Below are positions 1 through 6,334 of a stretch of 15,501 nt of DNA, piece by piece. A program made the position numbers and the translations under genes. The stretch's first letter is position 1, and each line of letters opens with the position of its first letter. The notes below the pieces were generated by a model that saw nothing but the letters and a program-made list of their open reading frames with translations, was not told where the DNA came from and did no database searches. The stretch lies in the NCBI GenBank assembly GCA_023413275.1, contig JAEZPX010000023.1, forward strand, positions 1-15,501. The letters are read 5' to 3'. The DNA is from Bacillota bacterium. Its GTDB lineage: Bacteria; Bacillota; Clostridia; Lachnospirales; Anaerotignaceae.

Positions 1-257
1 GGTTTGATATACTGCATGGTATCGTAAATCGCAAGTCCTGCGGTTACTGAACCGCCTGGGCTGTTGATATAAAGGCTAATGTCTTTATCGGGGTCTTCCG
101 CAGCCAAAAATAATAGCTGAGCTACAATAAGGCTTGATGTAACATCATTTACCTCTTCCCCCAGAAAAATAACTCTGTCCTTTAACAGTCTGGAATAAAT
201 ATCATAAGAACGCTCTCCCCGGTTTGTCTGTTCCACTACCATAGGCACTAAACTCAT
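1..257 (-). CDS. clpP: ATP-dependent Clp protease proteolytic subunit, 5' part only
   Basis: This is the first 85 codons of ClpP, the serine peptidase that forms a barrel of two heptameric rings and degrades proteins fed to it by ClpX, ClpA or ClpC in the cytosol. The translation starts MSLVPMVVEQTNRGERSYD and continues through SRLLKDRVIFLGEEV and DISLYINSPGGSVTAG, which are classic N-terminal ClpP segments. The SPGGSV loop is the oxyanion-hole region. The catalytic Ser, His and Asp lie beyond the window edge. The start at 257 is chosen because GGAGGGAG sits 7 bases upstream. The gene lies 91 bases downstream of tig on the same strand, the usual Firmicute order, and clpX probably follows outside the window. 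Identification is secure from sequence alone. Confidence 0.97.
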   Translation of the reverse strand, partial: MSLVPMVVEQTNRGERSYDIYSRLLKDRVIFLGEEVNDVTSSLIVAQLLFLAAEDPDKDISLYINSPGGSVTAGLAIYDTMQYIK

Positions 258-313
258 ATGAACTCCCTCCATTCCCAATTAATTTATACCTTTTGAAATA
301 CCTATAAAGCTTA

Positions 314-340
314 ATTAGGCACAGTAAAACTGTGCCTAAT
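314..340 (-). terminator. 11-bp hairpin between tig and clpP
   Basis: Perfect inverted repeat ATTAGGCACAG (314-324) and CTGTGCCTAAT (330-340) around a 5-base loop, in the tig-clpP gap. On the minus strand no U-run follows it (TAAGCTTTATAGG), so it is either a weak attenuating terminator or an RNA-processing or stability hairpin that separates tig and clpP expression. I see no clear separate clpP promoter in the gap. Confidence 0.6.
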
Positions 341-348
341 CGATGGTC

Positions 349-1650
349 TTATTCAGCCTTAGGATCTGTTAAAACGGCTGTGTCTTCGATCAGCTTCATC
401 GCTGCTCTTACAAGCATATCCTGTTCCAGCGCTGCTCTATCCTCTTCTCTAATCATCTCCAGCATTGTTTTTCCATCAATGCCGTAGCTTTCGCCATATT
501 TGCAAATTTCAGCTTCCAGCTCTTCTTTAGAAACTGCTAAGCCTTCTTCCTTTGCAATGGCTTCCAGCATCAATCTTGCATCCACACTCTTTACGCTGGT
601 TTCTTTGAAGTTTTCTTTCATTTCATCAGGAGTTGTACCCATATATTGGCAATAAATGTCTAAGGATAAGCCCTGACGCACGATGTTATCTTCAAAATCC
701 TTCATCATGCTGTTAATTTTATTGTCATACATAACCTGAGGCACTTCCATTTCGCAGTTTGCAACTGCAACATCAAGAAGCTTGTCACCCTGAACCTGTC
801 TTGCTTTTTCTTCTTTCTCCTTTGCAAGCTTTTCCAGAATGCTTGCTTTGTATTCATCCAGAGTAGAAAATTCGGAAACATCTTCTGCGAAAGCATCATC
901 CAATGCAGGCAGTTCTTTCTTTGTAATACCTTTGATTTCAATCGCAAAAACTGCATCCTTGCCTGCCAAATCAGGAGAGTGATACTCTTCTGGGAATTTT
1001 ACGTCAATATCAAATTTTTCACCCAAAGAGTGACCAACAAGCTTTTCTTCAAAACCGGGGATAAACATACCACTGCCCAATTCCAAATCATGCTCATCTG
1101 CCTTGCCACCTTCAAAAGGTACACCGTCAACAGAACCTTCATAGCTCATTTTAACAACATCGCCCATTTCTGCTGCTCTGTCTGTTACTTCAACGGTTCT
1201 TGCATTTTTTGCCTGAACTTTTTCCAATTCAGCCATAACTTCTTCATCTGTTACTTTAGATTCAACCTTTTCTGCGGAAAGGCCTTTATATTGACCCAAC
1301 TTAATTTCAGGTTTAATTGTAACATCAACAATAAATTTTGCACCCTTATCGGAACCGATATATTCAACATCCAAAGATGGTGCGGAAACTACGTCCAAAT
1401 TCAGCTCTTTTACAGCTGCCATGTATTCTTCAGGGAAAATATGGTTCACTGCATCTTCATAGAAAAAGCCTTCGCCATACTGTGCCTCAATCAACTTTCT
1501 AGGTACTTTACCCTTTCTAAAACCAGGGAGAGAAATTTGATTTTTATGCTTGTTATAAGCAAAAGCCATACCTTTTTCCAATACTTCTGCGGTTACTTCA
1601 AAAGAAAATTTTACTTCTGTTTTTTCTTTGTTCATCAATGTTGCGTTCAT
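349..1650 (-). CDS. tig: Trigger factor, ribosome-associated chaperone and prolyl isomerase
   Basis: Trigger factor binds the ribosome at the exit tunnel and shields nascent chains; it also has peptidyl-prolyl isomerase activity. The 433-residue length matches the family. The N-terminal ribosome-docking domain carries the signature GFRKGKVPR at residues 43-51. The central FKBP-type domain spans about residues 160-245 (GDVVKMSYEGSVDG, PGFEEKLVG, LAGKDAVFAIEIKGI). The rest is the helical C-terminal substrate-holding domain. The start at 1650 is preferred over Met6 because AGGAGG lies 9 bases before it. An extended -10 promoter lies about 105 bases upstream. The next gene downstream is clpP, the common clostridial arrangement. 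Confidence 0.97.
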   Translation of the reverse strand: MNATLMNKEKTEVKFSFEVTAEVLEKGMAFAYNKHKNQISLPGFRKGKVPRKLIEAQYGEGFFYEDAVNHIFPEEYMAAVKELNLDVVSAPSLDVEYIGSDKGAKFIVDVTIKPEIKLGQYKGLSAEKVESKVTDEEVMAELEKVQAKNARTVEVTDRAAEMGDVVKMSYEGSVDGVPFEGGKADEHDLELGSGMFIPGFEEKLVGHSLGEKFDIDVKFPEEYHSPDLAGKDAVFAIEIKGITKKELPALDDAFAEDVSEFSTLDEYKASILEKLAKEKEEKARQVQGDKLLDVAVANCEMEVPQVMYDNKINSMMKDFEDNIVRQGLSLDIYCQYMGTTPDEMKENFKETSVKSVDARLMLEAIAKEEGLAVSKEELEAEICKYGESYGIDGKTMLEMIREEDRAALEQDMLVRAAMKLIEDTAVLTDPKAE

Positions 1651-1756
1651 GTAGAAGCTCCTCCTTAAAAATCTGTTTCTATGACAACTAAAATCTTATA
1701 TTTATCAAACTGTCGTCATCCAAATGCCAGTCCCTAAAACTGAACAATCAAAGGTT

Positions 1757-1785
1757 ATTATATCACACGGTATTTTGAAAATCTA
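1757..1785 (-). promoter_or_regulatory. Promoter of tig (extended -10)
   Basis: On the minus strand TGATATAAT provides a consensus -10 (1757-1762) with an upstream TG. A weak -35, TAGATT (1780-1785), stands 17 bases before it. The leader to the tig start is about 100 bases; I found no obvious structured regulator in it. Confidence 0.65.
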
Positions 1786-1829
1786 CTGTAAAATATAAAA
1801 AAATCCACTGTTTCAGCCAAAAAACCTCC

Positions 1830-2111
1830 CTAAAACACTTCAAATTCTGCGGAAATCATTTCCGCTTCCGTGTTTTGCTCCATATAGCGCAGGATATGCT
1901 GTATGATGCTGTCTGCCTGTCGTTTTTCGTTGGTTACACAGACAAAACCAATTACAATAATTTTATGTTGATCCTGACAGTCCACCTCGGCAACAGAAAC
2001 GTTAAATTTATGTCTTGTCTTATCCACAAGACTTTTTACAATCATGCGCTTTTCTTTTAAAGAATTTACCCAATCAGCGTGAAAGGTTACTTCGCAGCTA
2101 CCAATAATCAT
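1830..2111 (-). CDS. DUF503 family protein (YlxP-like)
   Basis: A 93-residue protein that matches the DUF503/YlxP family by its pattern: MIIGSCEVTFHADWVNSLKEKR, VKSLVDKTRHKFNVSVAEVD, and a closing acidic strand (AEMISAEFEVF). In that family the SLKxKR, KSLxDxxRxxFNVSVAExD block is the hallmark. Members are small cytosolic proteins without a settled function; in several Firmicutes the gene sits in the nusA-infB-rbfA translation operon, and a link to ribosome maturation is suspected. The start at 2111 is chosen over an in-frame ATG 27 bases upstream because AAGGAGG lies 7 bases before it. Here it stands alone between tig and a radical SAM gene, all on one strand. It lies upstream of tig, but tig has its own promoter. 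Confidence 0.85.
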   Translation of the reverse strand: MIIGSCEVTFHADWVNSLKEKRMIVKSLVDKTRHKFNVSVAEVDCQDQHKIIVIGFVCVTNEKRQADSIIQHILRYMEQNTEAEMISAEFEVF

Positions 2112-2297
2112 GACAAGCCTCCTTATTCTTTTTCTCAAAAAAGGTTCTGGGTACGTAGGTACAGACTTGAGAAACTAGCCCAAATCAGCAACAAAGCTAA
2201 TCCTTTTGCCTTTCCAAACCCACCAAGTTATCAGCCACTTTAACTATATTTCTAAGAAAAAAATTAATAAATCATTCAGAACTTAATCATTACTTTT

Positions 2298-2314
2298 AAA
2301 AGGCATTCCTTTTT
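2298..2314 (-). terminator. Possible weak terminator after the radical SAM gene
   Basis: On the minus strand AAAAGG-AATG-CCTTTT forms a 6-bp hairpin just past the stop of the radical SAM gene. The stem is short and no long U-run follows, so this is tentative. The rest of the gap to 2111 is AT-rich and shows only weak promoter-like matches. Confidence 0.3.
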
Positions 2315-2320
2315 TCCAGC

Positions 2321-3217
2321 TTAATCAAAAATACTAAGCTGAACGGGGTCACTTTTTACATGTATTTCTCGTTCAAGTCTGCCCCTATAATCAAAAGAAA
2401 TCTGATATTTCTCTCTTATTTTACTTAATTTTTTATACAAAGGCCCTCTGTATTCCTTAATTCCTTCATTCTGGTAAAGCATTCTATATTTTACTAATAA
2501 ATTCGAATATTCCTTTTGCAAAAAATGATAGTATACTTGTTTTGTTTCTCCTCTCAAATTCAGCAATCCCGGCAGCAGATAATTCACATGGGCATCTCTT
2601 GCCTGAGAAAAAACAGCATTTAAATTTTCCTCTCCATCTGTGAGGTAAGGCAGCAAAGGCATCATATGCACTGCCGTAGAGGCCTTGGTTTTACCGAATT
2701 CTTGCAACATTGAAAACCGCCTCTTAGGGCTCACTCCCCCGGGCTCCAACTTTTTTTGCAATGTTTCATTTGCAGTGGTTATGGTGGAAGCGATATTAAC
2801 GTAGGTTTTTCTTGATAATTGATCAATCAAATCGAAATCTCTTAGTATTAAATCTGATTTTGTTGAAATAATTATGGGATTATTATATTTAATCATCAAA
2901 CGCAAAATCTCGGGCATTTGTTTCTCCATAGCCTCGGCAACCTGATAATTGTCTGTTACACCACCTAAATTAATAACGCCCTTGTCCCATTTGGGACTGC
3001 GTAATTGCCGTTCCAATGCCTCAGCAATATTTGTTTTCACAAATATTGCTTCCGAGAAATCCCCTTTTTCAGGCAAATACTTATGGGAATAACGGGCGAA
3101 ACAATATTTACAGTCATGGGAACAGCCTCTATATACATTTAAATCCCAGTGATAGGGGAACCTTCCCTTTACAAACGTGCAGGCCGTATTGCAAGATATC
3201 GGAATGGGCTCCTTCAT
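2321..3217 (-). CDS. SPL-family radical SAM protein (spore photoproduct lyase-like)
   Basis: A 298-residue radical S-adenosylmethionine protein. The cluster motif CxxxCxxC is at Cys32, Cys36 and Cys39 (RGCSHDCKYCFARY), which binds the [4Fe-4S] cluster that cleaves SAM. The spacing and the following FARYSHKYLP resemble the COG1533 'SPL family', related to spore photoproduct lyase. It is shorter than classical SplB and I could not align the SplB hydrogen-donor cysteine, so a different substrate is likely. Additional cysteines at 9 and 13 precede the motif. The start at 3217 follows AGGAGGAGG. A likely promoter (TTAACT, 18 bases, TATAAG) lies upstream. The gene is monocistronic as far as can be seen, flanked by a tRNA terminator and the DUF503 gene. 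Family assignment is firm; the reaction is unknown. Confidence 0.88.
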   Translation of the reverse strand: MKEPIPISCNTACTFVKGRFPYHWDLNVYRGCSHDCKYCFARYSHKYLPEKGDFSEAIFVKTNIAEALERQLRSPKWDKGVINLGGVTDNYQVAEAMEKQMPEILRLMIKYNNPIIISTKSDLILRDFDLIDQLSRKTYVNIASTITTANETLQKKLEPGGVSPKRRFSMLQEFGKTKASTAVHMMPLLPYLTDGEENLNAVFSQARDAHVNYLLPGLLNLRGETKQVYYHFLQKEYSNLLVKYRMLYQNEGIKEYRGPLYKKLSKIREKYQISFDYRGRLEREIHVKSDPVQLSIFD

Positions 3218-3275
3218 GCGCCTCCTCCTTTATTACAAAATAAAAATTCATGTCCCTTTTTCAGAAGCTATATTC

Positions 3276-3305
3276 CTTATATGGTAACACTTCCTATCCA
3301 GTTAA
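3276..3305 (-). promoter_or_regulatory. Probable promoter of the radical SAM gene
   Basis: Minus-strand TTAACT (3300-3305), an 18-base spacer and TATAAG (3276-3281), located between the tRNA terminator and the gene. Two mismatches in the -35 and one in the -10. Confidence 0.5.
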
Positions 3306-3342
3306 GCAAAGAATTCCTAATATTTTAAGCAAATAATGCAAT

Positions 3343-3375
3343 AAAAAAATCGGTCTTGAATAATCAAAACCGATT
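3343..3375 (-). terminator. Rho-independent terminator of tRNA-Gly
   Basis: On the minus strand AATCGGT (3369-3375 side) pairs with ACCGATT (3348-3354 side). A C-A mismatch and four more pairs follow up to a 4-base loop. A run of seven T (3343-3349) ends the signal. It begins 5 bases after the tRNA 3' end. Confidence 0.85.
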
Positions 3376-3380
3376 CAAAC

Positions 3381-3452
3381 AGCGCGAGACGAGATTCGAA
3401 CTCGCGACCCTCGCCTTGGCAAGGCGATGCTCTACCACTGAGCCACTCGCGC
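3381..3452 (-). tRNA. tRNA-Gly, anticodon GCC
   Basis: The minus strand folds into a complete cloverleaf of 72 bases. The acceptor stem is GCGCGAG with CTCGCGC and a U discriminator, the usual one for glycine. The D arm is GCTC-AGTGGTA-GAGC. The anticodon arm is TCGCC-TTGCCAA-GGCGA, giving anticodon GCC. The T arm is GCGAG-TTCGAAT-CTCGT. The 3' CCA is not encoded. It has its own consensus promoter and its own terminator, so it is a single-gene unit. Confidence 0.97.
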
Positions 3453-3469
3453 ACACAACTGTAATAGAG

Positions 3470-3498
3470 ATTTTACATTATTTGCATAACATTGTCAA
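3470..3498 (-). promoter_or_regulatory. Promoter of tRNA-Gly
   Basis: Minus-strand TTGACA (3493-3498), exactly 17 bases, then TAAAAT (3470-3475), placing transcription start about 10 bases before the tRNA 5' end. A near-consensus SigA site. Confidence 0.85.
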
Positions 3499-3541
3499 GT
3501 AGTAAATTTCATTCAACACAAAAATATTTAAAATCTATGGA

Positions 3542-3570
3542 TTAACCGAACTCTCTTTTTATGTTATAAT
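3542..3570 (+). promoter_or_regulatory. Promoter of the AIM24-family gene
   Basis: TTAACC (3542-3547), 17-base spacer, TATAAT (3565-3570). It predicts a leader of about 155 bases before the ATG at 3735. The leader holds one small hairpin (GCAAAA with TTTTGC near 3608-3626) but nothing I recognise as a riboswitch. Confidence 0.7.
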
Positions 3571-3734
3571 GAATCAAAAATCTTACTTCTTTTAATACTC
3601 TTGGAAAGCAAAAATGTCTCTTTTGCCATTTGGCTATTAACCATCTGATTTAAAAAGTGAGATTAATGGAAACAAGATTTTACTTTGAATATTGTATTCC
3701 TAATTTTTATACTTATATTATAAGGAGGATTTAC

Positions 3735-4418
3735 ATGAAATATGAAATAACAGGCGAAACCTTGCCAGTGGTTATATGCAAGCTGGATGCAGAAGAAACA
3801 ATGATTACAGAAAAGGGCTCTATGGCGTGGATGTCTCCTAATATGGTAATGGAAACAAGCACAAACGGCGGAATTGGTAAGGCCTTTGGCAGAATGTTCT
3901 CTGGGGAATCCTTTTTCCAGAATAGATACACCGCCAGTCAAGGCCCAGGGGTAATTGCCTTTGCTTCAAGTTTCCCAGGCAGCATCAAAGCCTTTGAGGT
4001 TTCACCCACTCAAGAATATATTTTTCAAAAAAGCGCATTTCTTGCGGGAGAAGCAAATGTGCAGCTTTCCGTTCATTTTCATAAGAAATTTGGTTCAGGT
4101 CTGTTTGGCGGTGAAGGCTTTATTTTACAAAAGGTTTCCGGCAGAGGTACCGTCTTTGCTGAATTTGATGGCCACACCGTGGAATATGACCTTCAGGCAG
4201 GACAACAAATTATCATTGACAGCGGTTATCTTGCCGCAATGAGCACCACCTGCCAGATGGATATTCAAATGGTGCCTGGTCTGAAAAATATGCTCTTCGG
4301 CGGTGAAGGACTTTTTAATACAGTGATAACAGGCCCTGGGCATGTATGGCTGCAAACCATGCCTATCAGCTCTGTTGCATCAGCATTAAAACCCTTCTTT
4401 TCTTTAGACTCCAAATAA
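3735..4418 (+). CDS. TIGR00266 / AIM24 family protein
   Basis: A 227-residue protein of the TIGR00266/AIM24 family (related to yeast mitochondrial Aim24), a cytosolic beta-helical fold rich in glycine turns whose role in bacteria is unknown. Visible family traits are the opening MKYEITGETLPVVICKLDAEE, the GSMAWMSPNMVMET segment, GRMFSGESFFQNRYTA and the repeated LFGGEG loops (about residues 124 and 195). There is no signal peptide or membrane segment. The start at 3735 is chosen because AAGGAGG lies 7 bases upstream; an upstream in-frame extension to 3657 has no such site. It has its own promoter and a terminator right after the stop, so it appears monocistronic. Confidence 0.88.
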   Translation: MKYEITGETLPVVICKLDAEETMITEKGSMAWMSPNMVMETSTNGGIGKAFGRMFSGESFFQNRYTASQGPGVIAFASSFPGSIKAFEVSPTQEYIFQKSAFLAGEANVQLSVHFHKKFGSGLFGGEGFILQKVSGRGTVFAEFDGHTVEYDLQAGQQIIIDSGYLAAMSTTCQMDIQMVPGLKNMLFGGEGLFNTVITGPGHVWLQTMPISSVASALKPFFSLDSK

Positions 4419-4426
4419 TCTATGAT

Positions 4427-4476
4427 GAAAAGACCTTTTCTTTATTAAAATTTAGAGAATGGTCTTTTCCTTTTTT
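4427..4476 (+). terminator. Rho-independent terminator after the AIM24-family gene
   Basis: GAAAAGACC (4427-4435) pairs with GGTCTTTTC (4461-4469), followed by CTTTTTT. The stop codon is 8 bases upstream. Confidence 0.85.
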
Positions 4477-4587
4477 ATCCCCCAATGCCTTAAAATACAA
4501 GGAAAACAAAGATTTTCACCACTTATTGCATAAAAAATTACCATTTGTTTCCGCTTTTATTCTTAGAAATGCTGTGATACTATGTCC

Positions 4588-4616
4588 TTGTAACAGTTTT
4601 GTAACAATTACATAAT
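4588..4616 (+). promoter_or_regulatory. Promoter of the secreted-protein unit with TTGTAACA direct repeats
   Basis: TTGTAA (4588-4593), 17 bases, CATAAT (4611-4616). The octamer TTGTAACA occurs at 4588 and again at 4599, an 11-base period that overlaps the -35 and the spacer. Repeats one helical turn apart are typical of OmpR-type response-regulator sites; the binding protein is unknown. The leader to the first ATG is about 45 bases. Confidence 0.55.
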
Positions 4617-4668
4617 AATTGAGAAACAACTACTTAAAAACTTTTCTATGAATAAGGAGGAACTTTAA

Positions 4669-5181
4669 ATGAAAAAATTTAGATTAGCCGCTGCTGTTTC
4701 CGTTGCAGTTCTTACCATGTCCGTGCAGGCGATGGCCGCACCTCTGAACTGTAATATATCTTCCGGTTCCAGCTGCCCTACAAGCAAAACATTCTCAAGT
4801 GCAGTAAAAGGTATCCAGACTTCAAACAACACACAGAGTAATTGTTTGAATTCTACAAATATCGAATCTATTTTAAGCCAGCTGAACTGCAACAATAGTA
4901 CATCTGTTAAGGGTGCTAGCTATGTGAAAGGCACCACAACAACCAAAGGTACTAACTGCACAACCTCAACAAAAGGCTCCAACTGCACAACAAGCACTAA
5001 GGCTGCTACAAACGTAAAAGGGGCAAGCACAAACAACTGCACAACAGGCTCTAACTGCAAAACCGGTTCTAACTGCACAACAACATCGAAAGCTGTTAAG
5101 GGCGCTAGCACAACTGCTTCCAACTGCTTTACCGGTTATAATTGCACCGGCTCAAATTGTAATACCGGTTGCAATAACTAA
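4669..5181 (+). CDS. Secreted Cys/Thr/Asn-rich repetitive protein
   Basis: I do not recognise a named family. The 170-residue product starts with a clear Sec signal peptide (MKKF, then hydrophobic residues 6-19, with likely cleavage after AMA at residue 23). The mature protein has 13 cysteines at 28, 36, 59, 74, 97, 106, 124, 130, 136, 153, 159, 164 and 168. It is dominated by Thr, Ser, Asn, Gly and Lys. The C-terminal half is built on loose repeats of the type NCTTG-SNC and VKGAS. Residues 24-82 align with the same region of the downstream CAP protein (CNISSGS-CPT, ILSQLNCNN, SVKG). AAGGAGG precedes the start. The 28-base gap to the next gene without a terminator implies one transcript. Disulfide-stabilised cell-surface or matrix protein is an inference; metal binding is an alternative. 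Confidence 0.85.
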   Translation: MKKFRLAAAVSVAVLTMSVQAMAAPLNCNISSGSSCPTSKTFSSAVKGIQTSNNTQSNCLNSTNIESILSQLNCNNSTSVKGASYVKGTTTTKGTNCTTSTKGSNCTTSTKAATNVKGASTNNCTTGSNCKTGSNCTTTSKAVKGASTTASNCFTGYNCTGSNCNTGCNN

Positions 5182-5209
5182 CTTGTAGATAAAAGAAGGA
5201 GGAAATGAA

Positions 5210-6097
5210 ATGAAAAAATTTAGATTAGCTGCTGCTGTTTCTGTTGCAGTCCTTACAATGTCCGTGCAAGCAATGGCTGCACCTCTCGGATGCAATATAT
5301 CTTCTGGCTCCAATTGCCCCACAACGAATGCTTTGACAAACTGTACAGTAAAAGGCGCTCAAAAGTTAAACAGCACACAAAATAACTGCTTAAACTCCAT
5401 TAATGTGGATTCCATCTTAAGCCAGCTGAACTGCAACAACGGATCATCTGTTAAAGGTACTTCCAACTTAAAAGGTATTGTTATCACAAAAAACGGAATT
5501 AATTGCACACCCGGTACTACTTGCACAGGAACCAATTGCACAACTGGTTCCAGCAACAGCGGTTCCAGCAACAGCGGTTCTAGTAACAATGGTTCCAGCA
5601 ATAACGGCTCCAGCAATAACGGCTCCAGCAACAACGGCTCCAGCAATAACGGTTCCAGCAACAATGGTTCCAGTAATAACGGTTCCAGCAATAACGGCTC
5701 CAGCAACAACGGTTCTACTGATACAACCACAACGGTTTCAGCAAATGCGCAGAAAGTAGTTGACCTTGTAAATGCAGAAAGAGCAAAAGAAGGTTTAAGT
5801 GCATTGACAATTGATACAAAAGTAACCGCTGCTGCACAAGTTCGTGCAAAAGAGGTTCAAACAAGTTTCTCTCATACAAGACCTGACGGCAGAAGCTGCT
5901 TTACAGCCCTTGACGAAGCAAATGCTTCTTATAGAGGTGCCGGCGAAAATATTGCTCTTGGACAAAAAACACCTGAACAGGTTATGAATGACTGGATGAA
6001 CTCCGAAGGTCATAGAGCAAATATTATGAACCCTAACTTTAAGTATATCGGCGTTGGCGTTGACGGCAATGCATGGACACAGTTATTTACATACTAA
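5210..6097 (+). CDS. Secreted CAP/SCP-domain protein with Cys-rich N-terminus and GSSNN linker
   Basis: A 295-residue exported protein in three parts. Residues 1-23 are a signal peptide identical in sequence to that of the upstream gene. Residues 24-112 are a Cys-containing domain paralogous to the upstream protein (Cys at 28, 36, 45, 60, 75, 99, 105, 110). Residues 113-167 are eleven tandem GSSNS/GSSNN pentapeptides, a flexible linker. Residues about 180-295 are a CAP domain of the YkwD type: VNAERAKEGLSAL, SFSHTRPDG (His222), GAGENIALG (Glu246), SEGHRANIMNP (His268) and the closing YIGVGVDGNAWTQLF. CAP domains are secreted folds with varied roles; the family's His/Glu set is present. Bacterial members occur in spore-coat and cell-surface proteins, but the target here is unknown. 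AAGGAGGAA precedes the ATG at 5210. It ends the unit, before a strong terminator. Confidence 0.93.
   Translation: MKKFRLAAAVSVAVLTMSVQAMAAPLGCNISSGSNCPTTNALTNCTVKGAQKLNSTQNNCLNSINVDSILSQLNCNNGSSVKGTSNLKGIVITKNGINCTPGTTCTGTNCTTGSSNSGSSNSGSSNNGSSNNGSSNNGSSNNGSSNNGSSNNGSSNNGSSNNGSSNNGSTDTTTTVSANAQKVVDLVNAERAKEGLSALTIDTKVTAAAQVRAKEVQTSFSHTRPDGRSCFTALDEANASYRGAGENIALGQKTPEQVMNDWMNSEGHRANIMNPNFKYIGVGVDGNAWTQLFTY
5546..5710 (+). repeat. Eleven tandem 15-bp units encoding GSSN(S/N)
   Basis: Units such as GGTTCCAGCAACAGC and GGCTCCAGCAATAAC follow each other without gaps, in frame with the CAP protein. Two units encode GSSNS and nine GSSNN. They differ mainly at third positions (GGT/GGC, AGC/AGT, AAC/AAT), so the amino-acid repeat is kept while the DNA has diverged. 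Gain or loss of units would change only linker length. Confidence 0.95.
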
Positions 6098-6163
6098 GGT
6101 TGATAATAAGTTACACCTGAAAATAAATTGGGTTAAAGTGATTCCCTAATTATATGTTTTCAT

Positions 6164-6201
6164 AAGATTTGCCGTAGAATTTTTTCTACGGCAAATCTTT
6201 T
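6164..6201 (+). terminator. Strong terminator of the secreted-protein unit
   Basis: A perfect 16-bp stem (6164-6179 with 6184-6199, core GATTTGCCGTAGAA) around a 4-T loop, followed by a short T-run. It is almost symmetric, so it may also protect against transcription arriving from the HD gene on the other strand. Confidence 0.85.
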
Positions 6202-6334
6202 ATGTACTCTAATTTATAAGCTGAATTATGATGCTGAACTGCCTTAAAAGATTTATGGCAAATAATCTTCTTAATCTTGTAAGACTATATTTTAGAAATT
6301 TTTCAATTATGTGGGTTAAACCCAATTTCCTTGC

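Noticed and set aside
979..1668. Long plus-strand reading frame opposite tig
   Set aside because: Antisense shadow of trigger factor; its composition (Phe/Cys/Asn-rich) and lack of domains are those of a non-coding frame.
1790..1829. Terminator after the DUF503 gene
   Set aside because: There is a T-run on the minus strand but the preceding CTG-AAA-CAG stem is only three pairs, and the region overlaps the tig promoter.
4669..5290. Assembly duplication or mobile-element copy of the gene start
   Set aside because: The two copies differ at many silent positions and diverge after about 80 codons, so they are true paralogs; no terminal repeats or transposase are present.
5546..5710. CRISPR-like array
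   Set aside because: The 15-bp units are contiguous with no spacers, and they are in frame within a gene.
5359..5730. Minus-strand reading frame encoding a perfect LLLEP repeat protein
   Set aside because: It is the exact antisense of the GSSNN repeat tract, has no ribosome site, and the sense frame is a secreted CAP protein with clear domains.
6311..6324. Terminator at TGGGT-TTA-ACCCA after the HD gene
   Set aside because: The stem is only five pairs and no T-run follows on the minus strand.
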